Shown: positions 32,166-42,707, counted from the first letter of the stretch. The stretch: 64,000 nucleotides of DNA from Hymenopellis radicata (GCA_015501595.1 JADNRX010000018.1:124001-188000); one strand, 5' to 3'. Notes: generated from the sequence alone by a model not told the origin. Translations and numbers: made by a program.

Positions 32166-32419
32166 TCGATCTGGGAGCCATCCACTGGCTGCTTGGGATG
32201 CAAATCATACGGGACCTAGATGCGAAAACCATTAGCATCGGTCAGAAGGCCTACATCGAAACACTTGTGAAACGGTTTGCCATCGAAAACCAGGCGCCGT
32301 TCTCAACACCGATGGAGGCCAGCATCAATCTCAACCTTAACTCACCTTCGGTTTCGCAAGAACCAACCACCGCTCGAGAGAAACAGCAGTACCTCGAGCT
32401 CATCGGATCCCTCATGTAT
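32166..32419 (+). pseudogene. Copia reverse transcriptase, C-terminal fragment
   Basis: Continues the RT after the DNA transposon: LGAIHWLLGMQIIRDLDAKT, then KAYIETLVKRF and ELIGSLMY. The frame is cut at 32420 by the Gag-only LTR element and resumes at 36598. Confidence 0.88.
32415..32419. repeat. Target-site duplication TGTAT, left copy
   Basis: Repeated at 36598-36602. It flanks the Gag-only LTR element exactly. Confidence 0.93.
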
Positions 32420-32634
32420 TGTAACGGGGTATTTCCCGATATGGTATATGCGCACGGACCTTATGTTGATCGCGTACACGCGATCTTTCCTTAGACTCAC
32501 ACTACGACTATTGGCTTTGTTATCTTCCCGTTCTTACGCTTACGGGTCCCCGAGGTCCCATTTGGACTCAATTCTATTGCTTTATCGTGTTCACGCGGAC
32601 CTTCCGGACTTCGACAGTGTACCTACGGGTTACA
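32420..32634 (+). repeat. 5' LTR of the Gag-only element (215 bp)
   Basis: Matches 36383-36597 throughout. The first and last bases form TGTAAC/GTTACA inverted ends. Confidence 0.94.
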
Positions 32635-32893
32635 CTTTTTTGAACACGCAACACGTTGCGTCCAACAGGGAGCGCACAAGGCTTCGACAACAGGTCGGAG
32701 CTTCCGGATTTGAGACGCAAGGTCTCTCATACTCACACGGTGTGTTAGACACTTCTCTTTAATTGCTGAAATTTTTTTTAGCCTCGCGGTCGTCGGCGAA
32801 TCAGTCGCCGTCGCCCGTCATACACGTTGGTTGTCACAGGACGCCAGCGCTCCCCCATTCCCCCCGCTCTCGTCTACGCTCTAGGCTACGACG

Positions 32894-35800
32894 ATGAGCG
32901 AACATTCTCGGGCGTCGAAACAGTCGGCGCCGACACACACGTCGAGACAGTCGGCACCATCTCATGTGTCGAGACAGTCGACACGCTTGCGACAGGAACC
33001 CCCCGCCTTCACGGAGAGCGACCTGCCACAGCACACCCGGCGACGACGCCCCCATACAGCTGGGGATGTCCCGCTACCCACTAGCTTGGACGACGCGAAT
33101 GATGCTGGAGGTGCACAGGCCTTCCAGCCCCCGATCACGTCAACCGAGCCGGCGCGGTCCCAATCTGGACTGTCGCCTTCCCCTACCCATGTTGCATCGA
33201 GCCCGCCGCCTAAGGTCAGACCTATGCGGCAGGCCCGAGGTGACTACTACCTACCACCCGATAGTCGGTTTGACGCGCCAAACACGTCGAATCGGCAGTC
33301 GGAAGATCCTGGGGCAGCACGAGCGAAAGCAACTGTTAGTCCCCGGACTGTTGCATCTGACGGAGCCAAGGATGCCCCTGCGAACGTTGCCAACTTTGAG
33401 GCCAGCGTACGTGAGGGGCGCCGAACGCCCGCTTTGCCATCTCAGGTTGTGACACACCTCGAGAGGTATGTCGAGTCATTTCGCAGCCATGCTGCGCGAG
33501 GTGATTTGGCTGACCCAAATACCAGTTTCGACCGAACGATGGGCGCGGTCCAGCAACATCTGGCTCTTCCTCAACAGGATGATGAGTCGGACTCGCAGTA
33601 TGCGCGTCGCATCAAGGCGATGGAACGTTCATGGATGGAGAAGCCGGCGAGTATTATTCGCCCGGCGTCATCAACGTCAACTACAGCTTCGCGATCTTCA
33701 GGTCGGACGGCGCGCTCTTCTGCTTCGGTGAAGGCGTGGCATCAGGACGTGTTTGAGCGTGGAGTCCTACAGATGATTCACAACGGACATATGATTGAGT
33801 ACAACACTAGTACAGTACCCAAGCAAGATGTCGTGTTAGAGATAATTGATGGTAATACAATGGCCTATATTGCCTCGAAACCGACCATTCAAGTAAAGAT
33901 TCCTGATCTGGATGATGCTAGATGTGCACCGTTTCTCGAGCGATTTCCGTCGCCTACTCGGGAGCTTGAGGAATGGGTCGACAAGGATGAGCCAAGTCTG
34001 AAGCACACTGAGCCTGTTATACAGCTCCCGGCACCTCCGGCGGTGCAAGCTGTGAAGGAGCCTGAATCCTTCCTGGCACGCAAGACGCGGGAGAGGCATG
34101 AAGCAGCAGATGCGGCGCGCGCCAAGCATGCTGATGTGTTACCAGCGGAGAATATTAAATCCGAGCTAGCACACATTGAGGTGGCAAAACCGCTGCCAGA
34201 GAAATTGCCGGCGCCACGGTCTGACGTGTTCGGACGACGTGGCGTGCTGGTCGAGGACGAGGTTGAGATCCCGATATTGAGGGAGATCAAGCCTGAGGTA
34301 CTGGAGCCGGTCCAGGTACGGATGGCGCGTATTATTGAAGAAACGCCCGTCATCGTGCAGAGGCCGCGCCATGCAAGTATTCATATACGGGCTAGCCAGG
34401 AGACTGTCTCGCCCAGGAAGAAGAACACGTCTGAGAAGGCACCGGGACGTCGACCACAGAAGACGGATCAGGCCATGCCTGCGGGGGGTTCAAGACGGGT
34501 AAATGCCCGAGTTCAGAACTCACCCACAATCACCCGGCACAAAGCAGCGCCGGTACAGAGCGTACCCGTGCGTGCCCTGCCCATACCACCGCCGTCTCCA
34601 GATCCCGATCCAAGTGACTCTGATAGCGATGGTGGTGGAGATACTGGTAATGGTAATGGTGCTGATCCTGGACGAGGATCACGCAAGCCAGGCCACGACG
34701 CGCCTGTTCCGGGAGACGGTTGGCCACCTCCAAGAGCAGGTGGTGATGGTGATGGTGATGGTGATGACGATGGCGGAGACGATGGAGATGATGATGGCAA
34801 TGATGGCCAGCATGACCGTCCTCCCGTCAACTACGCTAAGCGTCTTCGTCGCTCAACCTCGGTGTTAAACGAGATCAAGCCACACACGATCGACGAGTTC
34901 ATGTATGTGCCTCCAACACGTGAGGCTGGCGTGTCCGTACTGGACGCGATTTTCTTTGAAATAGAAGACATGGTCGTCGCACGTCTCTACCGCGTGCTGA
35001 ACGACCGTGACCGTGACCTCGCAAAAATAATTGCGCGTAATGTTGACGCTGCACCTAAATTCACGGGGGCTACGAATGACATTATGGTGTTTGATAGATG
35101 GGCTCGCGACATGATACGGTGGTTGGATCAGACAGGTGCACATGGACCTCCAATTCGTGAGGATACCAGAGCACCGTCTGAGGCTGATTTAACGCGCATT
35201 ACACTGTTAGCCCAAGGCCTGTCTGATGATGCGTTAGAGCACTACCGGCGGACTACTAATACATACAAAGCTGCAGCAAACTATAGCATCTCCTTTATCG
35301 AGGTGCTTCATAGTTTGTTTGTGCAGTTTGTGGATGACGACTCGCTACGCATGACTGCATTGCGTTTTGATTCAGCGCAGTATGTAGTCAGTGATGGAGT
35401 ACGCGGGCTATTCTACTACATGATTAGTCTGGCAAGCTTAATGCCATCGCCGCCAGATGTATATCGATTTCACTCGATTTTGTACAATGCGCTGCCGCAG
35501 TATATTTGCCGACAGATGCGGCTCGAGGGTGTTACTCCCGAGCGTACTGCCTCTCTCAATGTGATCATGCAGAGAGCGTTGGCGTTGGAACAGAGCTTGA
35601 AGTCTGAGTGTGAGGATGTGCTCTCGGAGTTACATCCACACGCTCAGATAATCGCACAGGAAACACACATGTTACCAACAACGGAGGTACATGATGTTGT
35701 TCCAGCACCTGAACCTCATCATGAGCGATCACTCCAACATGATTCTCACCCAACTGCACCGACTGCACCTGGGACTCAGAAGCTTGTTGTGCGCGAGTCA

Positions 35801-36187
35801 AACATGAAAACATGCTATGCATGTGGACGAGAGGGACATTTCTCAAGGGATACTGTTTGCCCATTGTATAGGTTAAATAAGGACCGCCCTGATGAGAAGA
35901 TGTATCGCATCATGGCTGATGACGAGCCTCAGCATTGGGGTGGATCCCTGGATGCTGCGGATGACAATGTCGACCCGCCTCGAGTTGGACTGATGCGAAC
36001 TCGTGACTGGGAGGATGTACGCACAAAATTCGGCAAACATTCAACCAAGGAAGAAGCTGGAGGGTCTAGTCGCCTAACAAAGCCAAGGCCCAGCCAGTCT
36101 ATTCCTAGGAAGGACACAATCTCAGATAAGAAGGGCAGGACCGGGGCTTCAGCTGAGGGGGAGCGTTCCGCTCACCTAAAGTATTGA
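32894..36187 (+). CDS. Gag-like protein of the non-autonomous LTR element
   Basis: 1,097 aa from the ATG at 32894; a leader of about 260 bp separates it from the LTR. The N-terminal ~560 residues are disordered and Ser/Pro/Arg-rich. A highly acidic Gly/Asp-rich run follows near 575-640 (plus-strand 34610-34815). The capsid-like helical region is near 690-900 with FDRWARDMIRWLD and FVDDDSLRMTALRF, typical of Ty3/gypsy Gag. The zinc knuckle reads CYACGREGHFSRDTVC, that is C-x2-C-x4-H-x6-C, two residues longer than the usual last spacing. No catalytic domain. The stop at 36185-36187 is followed by ~195 bp before the 3' LTR. It probably packages the element RNA into particles built or completed by an autonomous gypsy element. 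Confidence 0.88.
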   Translation: MSEHSRASKQSAPTHTSRQSAPSHVSRQSTRLRQEPPAFTESDLPQHTRRRRPHTAGDVPLPTSLDDANDAGGAQAFQPPITSTEPARSQSGLSPSPTHVASSPPPKVRPMRQARGDYYLPPDSRFDAPNTSNRQSEDPGAARAKATVSPRTVASDGAKDAPANVANFEASVREGRRTPALPSQVVTHLERYVESFRSHAARGDLADPNTSFDRTMGAVQQHLALPQQDDESDSQYARRIKAMERSWMEKPASIIRPASSTSTTASRSSGRTARSSASVKAWHQDVFERGVLQMIHNGHMIEYNTSTVPKQDVVLEIIDGNTMAYIASKPTIQVKIPDLDDARCAPFLERFPSPTRELEEWVDKDEPSLKHTEPVIQLPAPPAVQAVKEPESFLARKTRERHEAADAARAKHADVLPAENIKSELAHIEVAKPLPEKLPAPRSDVFGRRGVLVEDEVEIPILREIKPEVLEPVQVRMARIIEETPVIVQRPRHASIHIRASQETVSPRKKNTSEKAPGRRPQKTDQAMPAGGSRRVNARVQNSPTITRHKAAPVQSVPVRALPIPPPSPDPDPSDSDSDGGGDTGNGNGADPGRGSRKPGHDAPVPGDGWPPPRAGGDGDGDGDDDGGDDGDDDGNDGQHDRPPVNYAKRLRRSTSVLNEIKPHTIDEFMYVPPTREAGVSVLDAIFFEIEDMVVARLYRVLNDRDRDLAKIIARNVDAAPKFTGATNDIMVFDRWARDMIRWLDQTGAHGPPIREDTRAPSEADLTRITLLAQGLSDDALEHYRRTTNTYKAAANYSISFIEVLHSLFVQFVDDDSLRMTALRFDSAQYVVSDGVRGLFYYMISLASLMPSPPDVYRFHSILYNALPQYICRQMRLEGVTPERTASLNVIMQRALALEQSLKSECEDVLSELHPHAQIIAQETHMLPTTEVHDVVPAPEPHHERSLQHDSHPTAPTAPGTQKLVVRESNMKTCYACGREGHFSRDTVCPLYRLNKDRPDEKMYRIMADDEPQHWGGSLDAADDNVDPPRVGLMRTRDWEDVRTKFGKHSTKEEAGGSSRLTKPRPSQSIPRKDTISDKKGRTGASAEGERSAHLKY

Positions 36188-36368
36188 TACACCAGGAGGG
36201 TCTTGATGACAAGGCGCGACAAGCGAAGACAAAGGGACAGGATGTGGTGATGGCAGGCACCGGAGCTACATCCTTCGAGATGGGAGGTGCGTCAGACAAT
36301 GCGCCTGCCGAGCTCTCGTCCGCTGAGTCGGGAAACGCGTTAGTCAAGACCTTCATCGATGATTCGGT

Positions 36369-36382
36369 CTTGAGGGGGAGAG
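36369..36382 (+). other. Polypurine tract before the Gag-only element 3' LTR
   Basis: TTGAGGGGGAGAG ends at the 3' LTR at 36383, the expected plus-strand primer position. Confidence 0.7.
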
Positions 36383-36597
36383 TGTAACGGGGTATTTCCC
36401 GATATGGTATATGCGCACGGACCTTATGTTGATCGCGTACACGCGATCTTTCCTTAGACTCACACTACGACTATTGGCTTTGTTATCTTCCCGTTCTTAC
36501 GCTTACGGGTCCCCGAGGTCCCATTTGGACTCAATTCTATTGCTTTATCGTGTTCACGCGGACCTTCCGGACTTCGACAGTGTACCTACGGGTTACA
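36383..36597 (+). repeat. 3' LTR of the Gag-only element (215 bp)
   Basis: Second copy of the LTR at 32420-32634. Confidence 0.94.
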
Positions 36598-36602
36598 TGT
36601 AT
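36598..36602. repeat. Target-site duplication TGTAT, right copy
   Basis: Directly after the 3' LTR of the Gag-only element. It belongs to the copia coding sequence, which continues as ANVGSRPDIAYAVS. Confidence 0.93.
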
Positions 36603-37247
36603 GCCAACGTCGGATCACGTCCAGATATCGCCTACGCTGTGTCAACTTTATCACAGTTCGTTGAAGACCCGCGGTCCACACACCTCAAAGCGGCCTTCCG
36701 CGTTCTTCGATACCTCAAGGGCACGAAGGACTTCAAACTCGTCCTTGGTGGTCCAGATATCACACTCATCGCGTACCACGACGCGTCGTTCGCAAACCAA
36801 CCCGGCAGGAAATCCATGTCCGGCTTTGCGTTGTATGTCGGCCGCGGTGCCGTGCACTGGACCTCCAAGAAACAGTCACTTGTCACTGTGTCCACAGGCG
36901 AATCAGAATATGTTGGACTCACCCCGGCATCCAAAAACATCATGTGGATCCATAAACTCTTCGTCGAGTTAGCCCCGCTCCTTCAAAATCCTTCCATCTA
37001 TCCATCCCAGGCTACCACACTCTTTACCGACTCGGAAAATGCCAAATCCATCGCCAAAGATTCCGTTTACCATGAGCGCACGAAGCACATCGACATCTGT
37101 TATCACTTTGTGCGTCAAGCTATCAATATGGGTCATGTTTCCCTGGCATATTGTCAGACCGACGACATGATCGCCGATACGCTCACCAAGCCGCTTGCTC
37201 GCGTCAAATTCGAGCATTTCCGGAATCTCCTTGGTCTTGAGGGTTAG
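36598..37247 (+). pseudogene. Copia RNase H, C-terminal fragment
   Basis: Last part of the copia polyprotein: VGSRPDIAYAVSTLSQF, RYLKGTKDFKLVLGG and the RNase H motifs YHDASFANQ, STGESEYVGL, FTDSENAKSIAKD and RTKHIDICYHFVR. It ends at the stop at 37245-37247, shortly before the polypurine tract. Separated from the rest of pol by the Gag-only element. Confidence 0.9.
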
Positions 37248-37262
37248 GACCATGTACTGCTC

Positions 37263-37271
37263 GAGGGGGAG
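37263..37271 (+). other. Copia polypurine tract
   Basis: GAGGGGGAG directly before the 3' LTR at 37272, the usual plus-strand priming site. Confidence 0.75.
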
Positions 37272-37607
37272 TGACAGAGTTCGAGCTAGTCATGGTAGAG
37301 TAGATAGATGTATTGATCGCGGCAGCTTACCTGCCCGAATCGGACTCGATCGCGTCTCAGACTTTTACCACCATCGTCTGAGACGTGAGTACCTATTCTT
37401 ATTCCATTTTACTCCCAAGCTCACATATACCTGTAGCAGTATATTAACTATTACTACAGGTACAATATCAGACTTTTACCACCATCGTCTGAGACCAGTA
37501 TATTAACTATTACTACAGGTCTCCTCCTCCCGTGGTTCCCCGAGTCGCTCCGCGACGACCTAGCGCGTACCGCGCCCGTACTCGACTACCCCGCACTGCG
37601 TACGTCA
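37272..37607 (+). repeat. Copia 3' LTR (336 bp)
   Basis: Same sequence as 23691-24026 as far as I can read. Confidence 0.95.
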
Positions 37608-37612
37608 AGCGT
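37608..37612. repeat. Target-site duplication AGCGT, right copy (copia)
   Basis: Second copy of the 5-bp duplication; part of the helicase/AAA gene exon. Confidence 0.95.
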
Positions 37613-40600
37613 ACCAGACAGGGCATCAACGAGTGACAAGAATTTCCCGTACTGTCTTGCCACTGTTGTTTTACCTGATTTACATGACCTGATAAGTATT
37701 CGATACGTCAGGCAAAAGGAACGCTTACCGGTCCCAGGGTTTCCTAAGAAAGTGATATTGAACCGCTCGTCCTTCAAAGAAGCATTCTGCCGCTTGGCGG
37801 TGTCAATCTTGTTGAGAATTCCAAGAAGCTGCGTTTTGACAGTTTCCAGTCCAACCATCTCCATAATGATGTCAAGAGGTGGGTTTAGGACACCTTGGGT
37901 TCGCTTGCGATAGTCCCAATCTCGTTCAGCCGGCGATAACTCTGTAGTCGTAGGCGCTGACGTGTAAATCGAAGGCCGTCGCTGTTCTGGTGACAGTGAG
38001 AAGGGCGTATCAGGCGAAGTGGAATTGGGTGGGTCAGAAGGACTTTGTGATGACGAGCCGCTGGGGTTCGCATTCTTATCTGGACTGTTCGTCGAAGGTG
38101 ACGGCTTTGGCGGCGGCAGGGTGCCTGCTCCAGGTGTCGGCGTCGATGCACCACCAGAAGCTGGAGGCGTCTGAGCGGGCCGGTCACTCGAATCTGCCTT
38201 TGCCTGTCGAGCTCGTTCCGCCGCCGCTTTGGCGTTCTCCAAGTCCTCCATCTTCAAACGGATCTCGTTTGCCTGATCTTCTCTACGCCGCGCATACCGA
38301 AGAAGTTCACGCTGCTGAGCCAGCTGGTCTTCAATCTCCTTCATCTTCCGAAGATGTTCGGCTTCTTCCTCGTCTCTCTTTCTTTGGCTCGCCAGCTCCT
38401 TCGCCTGCCTGTCTGCTTCCTCCTTCGCTTGTTTAACACACTTCCGGCAGGTTTTGGGAACCGGTTCACTACACTTCCTCGACTGATCATGGCCCTTGAC
38501 ACATCGACCAGGAACGGTAAACGGACATGGCATTTTGGAGTGATCCTGCAATCGGTGACATTTAGACGGGCAGACATGAAGCCCACAATTCAGTTTCACC
38601 CCGCTTTAATTACTCGTTAGTCACGACAGAATTGAAGACGCGGATTCGTACAGACCAGGACTCAGAACAACCTCCATCTGGACATTCATCGTCAAACTGG
38701 GCGATAGTTTTGATGATCGCGACACGGTCGGGATGTTGTTGACACATCACGGGTAGACCATCGTAAATATGGCCGTCATGTTTGAGCATCGTGATGAGCT
38801 TTGTCCAGAGTTCGCGACCTTTACGTGCGTGCGTGAAGGTATGCGAGTTACCAATCATGATCAACCCATTCCGAGCGCGCGAGAGCAACACGTTGACTCG
38901 TTCAGGCGAAAACATGAAGCCGATGTCGTTAGCAGCATTGCTGCGTGTTAGAGAGACAACGATGATGTCGCTCTCCTCGCCCTGGTAATTATCTGCATCA
39001 CAGTTACTAAACAAAAATGCAGCTTCAACAAGAATCATACGTACCGATCGTTGCCAGCCTGAGCGGATTCTTACCAGCTCTAGCAGCCCCCGGCTGTAAC
39101 AAACCGGCCTGTATGAGTTCAAAAGAATCCAGGTCGTTCAGTACTGGATCAGTTTCGCCCTGTAGCTGTTCTCTCAGCGTCTGTAGTTGGCCCAGATACG
39201 GAGTCAAAACGACGATGTCGCGGGTACCGTAGCCTTGTTGAGCAAGGTACCGGACCACCCTGAGGACCATCTGAGCTTCGAAAGTATTCTGCTTCGAAGA
39301 CTTCGCTCCGAGGTCCCGCTTGTCGGCGATGGCAGCGTTGTTATCCTCAGGATGGGCGTGATTAATGAAGATGATATTGTCCTGTAAGCCTTGAATATCG
39401 TCACGGTTTTTCGTCTTCGGAGCATCCACGAGATCAGGATAAGTGAGGGCACGAATGAGAGCAGAAATCTCTGGACGCATCCGATGTTGGGCGACGAGGG
39501 CATGATGAGGATAACCTTTGATGACGAGCCGCTCAAACAAAGAACGGTTGAGATCATAACCGTCCCCCTTCTCGACTGTCAGGTTATAATTGTTTACCTT
39601 TGGGCGAAGCTGCCTTTAAATACCGTCAGCACACAAACATAAGCGAAAACGAGGTCGCACTTGTGATCGCCAATAAGAATCAACTGCCTAGTCGACGGAC
39701 CTAGGGCGGTGATAACATGACTCTCCAAAATCTCGCCCGCCTCCTCTACCAAGACGACTTGTGGACCCGCCTCTTGGATGTCACTCGCGTACTTCGCTGC
39801 CGCTGTTGTCGTACAACCAATGATCCTTTTCTCCCGTAACAAAGCAATGTTGCGCTCCCTAAACTTCGCCGCCAATTCATCCTGCGTCTCGTCGTATCTT
39901 TGTGCTCCATCGTAAACCAGATCAACTTGCCCCATGATTATCTCCTGCGTCCACCTCTCCTCCAAAGCCTTTCGTTCATCCTTTGGAAGACGCCAAATAG
40001 TCTGTGCCGCGAGTACATTCGGTTCATTCGAGAATGCGCCGGCATTCCCTCCAGCTCGCCACCGTTTGAGAAGATCGTATTTGTCCACCTCCTTGCCTTT
40101 CTTCCCAACACGCCGCATCCCATCATCAGATTTGGGGATTTGGAATGCTTCAAAATAATCCCGCTCTTCAAACTCTAGGTGCGTCCACAAGTCTTCGTTC
40201 CGAAGAGAAGAGGAAAGGAACTGATCGAACAAATGCTCGAGGGCATCAGCACGGGTTCCTGCGTCACGTTTGGCCTGGTCAATGAGCGTATTATCGCCTC
40301 TACTGAACTGATGTGAGCGCGCCTGATGACGAAGGAGCATTGGTTCAGTGCGGGAAGTCGACTTTCCACCCAATCGAACCATTTCATGTTCGGGAATGCC
40401 GACATCGAGAAGCTCTTCCAGAAATTGATCCAGCGCGTGATTGGTGTAGCAAACGACAAGAATGATTTGGTCGGAAAAGTCGCATATGAACTTGGCCAAT
40501 AATGCCCCGATGAAGGACTTTCCGGTACCTAAAACGTCCGAACGCGTTAGAAGACGTCACGACCGGTCCATGTAGATTTCATACCAGGAGGTCCTTGGAT

Positions 40601-41513
40601 AATGGACAACTTCTGAGTCAGACCGGAAAGCAGCGACTTGGCTTGGGCCTTGTCCAGAATAATGCTCTTTTGAAGGCCAAGCAGTGCACCCACGTCTAGT
40701 CCCGGATTGGCAGAAAGTTTCGAAATTCGCGACCTCAATAAAGGCGGGTTGGAAAGCATGCCGACGTCTTTTCCATCCTTCCAAAAGAGAACCTCCTCCA
40801 CTAGGGGCAATTCTTTCATGCGCTTCAAGGTGAGGAGAATCGGCTCAAAAGAAAACAGAGCCGTATTCATATGCAAGAGCTGGAAGTTATTTGTACTCTT
40901 CGCCTTTAAAAGCATGAATTTGACGGATGCTTGTGCCCCCAGTGTAAGGATGATCTGGGGTGGTTCCTGGGAGAGGAGACTTTCATCTCGACGGATGGAT
41001 GGGAATGCGACTACCTCGCCATCTATCAAGAGGCAGGTTAGCGACTGGTCCTTGAACATCTTACTCCCATCCTTCTTCGCAAAGAACGCCTTCCGTGATT
41101 CGGCACTGAGCCCCTTCAGCTGCGGCAAGTCTTCTAGAAACTCGAATATCAATCCCCATTGCGTCCTGCGTTCAGGAGGGCCCATGTCCACACCGACAAG
41201 CCGCATGCCCTTCACGTTGAAACCTCTATGCTTCTTCCCCTTCTGCTTTCCTAACGCGATCTGCACCTCATCCCTTAGCTCGCTGATCATGTCCTCCCGA
41301 ATCAGCCGGAACTGATTGTCAAGGTATATCGCCTCCCTCAGATTCTCCGTCGAAGGATCATCAATAACGTCACTCGTACGAAGAAACGGGGCGGCCGTCG
41401 ACGCCACTTCCTGGGCAGTGGGAAGAACCGAAATTTTTCGGAAATCGGCAAAATCATTGTCGTGGCGGCCCCCCGGAGGGTATGCTTCTTGTGTAGCGGC
41501 AATGGGGGGAGCT

Positions 41514-41523
41514 GATAGGATGG
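41514..41523. repeat. 10-bp target-site duplication, left copy (Mutator-like)
   Basis: GATAGGATGG, repeated at 42698-42707. Joining the flanks through one copy gives an uninterrupted frame (NTIAILSAPPIAATQ). Confidence 0.9.
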
Positions 41524-42697
41524 GGGCCATAGTTCGATCATGCCCACTGAGATAACCCCGAATGAGGTACCGTCCCTTCCGCCAGGTCAACGGCCGTTCC
41601 TCCGTCGGCTTGACCGTTCTCCGGTACCGGGGCGTGCATCAAAGTCTGTGATGTGACATGCGCGTCGGCGCAGACGTCTGATTTTGCCGTCAAGCTCAGT
41701 GTCACTCGTTGCGCTTGCCTCCGTATCATGGCAGTGTTGCCAGGCGTGGATTCTGGGCTCGGGGCGGTCGGACACGACCCGCCATGGCGCACAACAAGTC
41801 TTTGCTTCGTACCGTCACTCATTCACGTCAATTGGTTATGCTGTCCTGGGATCAACTCCTCAATCGATATCCGGCTCCAGACATTCCTTTGCATCCTGTC
41901 TTTCCTTCTTTATGCCACTCACTTGCTTCTTGAATAAAGTACAATATTCCTATTACTTGAACCTTGACTCTAAGCAAGTTATGTACATACAACATCGGGA
42001 CTCTGGTTGAATATCCGGAAGCTACGTCTGTTGATGGCCAAACTATTGGTCACCTCTTCGAGCTTGATTCCGAGAGGTGGTACCGCCCAGATCAGTCCTT
42101 TGCCTACTCTTGAGGTCACCCGTCTGGGTACAATAAATGTCGCTTCTGTAAATTGCTGACCGATGCAAATGGAAAGCCTGTTCCCTGCCGAGAAATACAC
42201 ACAACCTGTAAGTCATAGTCGAGAACCATTGCAATACTATCTGATTGACTTTCTCCATAGGCCAAGGTGTCAAAGTCTGTCCCTTTGCCGATGAAGACGA
42301 CATTCGAATGCCTCACGTGAGCACCACCCGAGACGAACGTGGTCGGTGCACGATTCTCTGACACGCCGGAGCGGGCAGTTTTCGAAAGAACTGCTTCGTT
42401 TTGGACCGCACTTCGAGCCAATGAAATCCTTAAATCAGATGTATGACATGGCAGTGGGCACAAAATCAAGGGTAAGCTATGGAAACATATAAGGAGACTG
42501 CGCTCTAGAATCGGGTTTCCATAAGCGAGGTCGCGACTCTCGGGAAGGCGGGCGGCTGTGACAAGAATGGTTTGTTTACTCGCAAGGGCGTTGTGCAATA
42601 CTCGGGATGATTCCGGGTGTTTCGGCCTTCGGCAGGTTGATTGTGTCATCAGGGTTCAAGCCCTGAAATCTGAGTGGGCATGATCGAACAGTTCCCC
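41524..42697. mobile_element. Non-autonomous Mutator-like element (1.17 kb)
   Basis: 1,174 bp with terminal inverted repeats of about 28 bp, sharing GTTCGATCATGCCCACT and beginning with GGG at both ends, and a perfect 10-bp TSD. Long TSDs of 8-11 bp are typical of the Mutator superfamily. No transposase is present. On the plus strand at about 41996-42440 there is a degenerate coding fragment with SVDGQTIGHLFELDSERWY, then CRFCKLLTDANGKPVPC and, after a GTAAGT-to-ATAG intron (about 42209-42262), GQGVKVCPFADEDD. It has internal stops. It could be a captured host gene piece; I do not recognise the family. Confidence 0.85.
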
Positions 42698-42707
42698 GAT
42701 AGGATGG
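42698..42707. repeat. 10-bp target-site duplication, right copy (Mutator-like)
   Basis: GATAGGATGG after the right end of the element. Confidence 0.9.

Larger units (their letters stand above)
32420..36597 (+). mobile_element. Non-autonomous LTR element encoding only a Gag-like protein (TR-GAG type)
   Basis: 4,178 bp with 215-bp LTRs at 32420-32634 and 36383-36597 that look identical (TGTAACGGGG...GGGTTACA), a 5-bp TSD TGTAT and a polypurine tract before the 3' LTR. The interior holds one 1,097-codon ORF with a retrotransposon Gag-like region and zinc knuckle and no protease, RT, RNase H or integrase. This is the structure of terminal-repeat retrotransposons with GAG domain, described mainly in plants. 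It must depend on enzymes from another element. It is inserted in the copia element between RT and RNase H. Confidence 0.92.
23691..37607 (+). mobile_element. Composite Ty1/copia LTR retrotransposon carrying two nested insertions
   Basis: 13,917 bp with 336-bp LTRs at 23691-24026 and 37272-37607 that look identical, TSD AGCGT, a tRNA-iMet-type primer site and a polypurine tract. Without the two inserts (27479-32165 and 32420-36597) it would be about 5 kb, a normal copia size. Domain order is Gag, protease, integrase, RT, RNase H, as in Ty1/copia. Coding is broken by a frameshift at 25181-25184, by a DNA transposon inside RT and by a Gag-only LTR element before RNase H. It lies antisense in the first AAA+ module of the helicase/AAA gene. 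Confidence 0.96.
37608..41523 (-). pseudogene. ZNFX1-like helicase / triple AAA+ protein, middle part (helicase, NF-X1 finger, AAA1 start)
   Basis: Middle part of the gene, between the Mutator-like element and the copia element. Exons 40585-41513, 39661-40528, 39045-39613, 38656-38992, 37729-38603 and 37613-37674, introns 47-56 nt, phases consistent. SF1 helicase: Walker A GPPGTGKS split by an intron (near reconstructed residue 494), VVLVEEAGEI, GDHKQLRP, TPYLGQLQTL, DNYQGEESDIIVVSLTRSN and NVLLSRARNGLIMIGN. Then an NF-X1 type zinc finger (CGVKLNCGLHVCPSKCH, CRKC), a coiled coil, a Pro/Ser linker and AAA1 with NPGTGKTTVA. ZNFX1-type helicases (S. pombe Hrr1, C. elegans ZNFX-1) act in RNA silencing; a role here is inference. 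The copia insertion falls about 25 residues after the AAA1 Walker A. Confidence 0.9.

Noticed and set aside
36184..36387. Separate small gene after the Gag-like ORF
   Set aside because: It starts at a TTG overlapping the Gag stop, ends inside the LTR and has no recognisable domain.
41524..42697. A long first intron in the helicase gene
   Set aside because: Inverted ends and a 10-bp duplication fit a transposon, and the frame joins exactly through one copy of the duplication; no normal donor is present.
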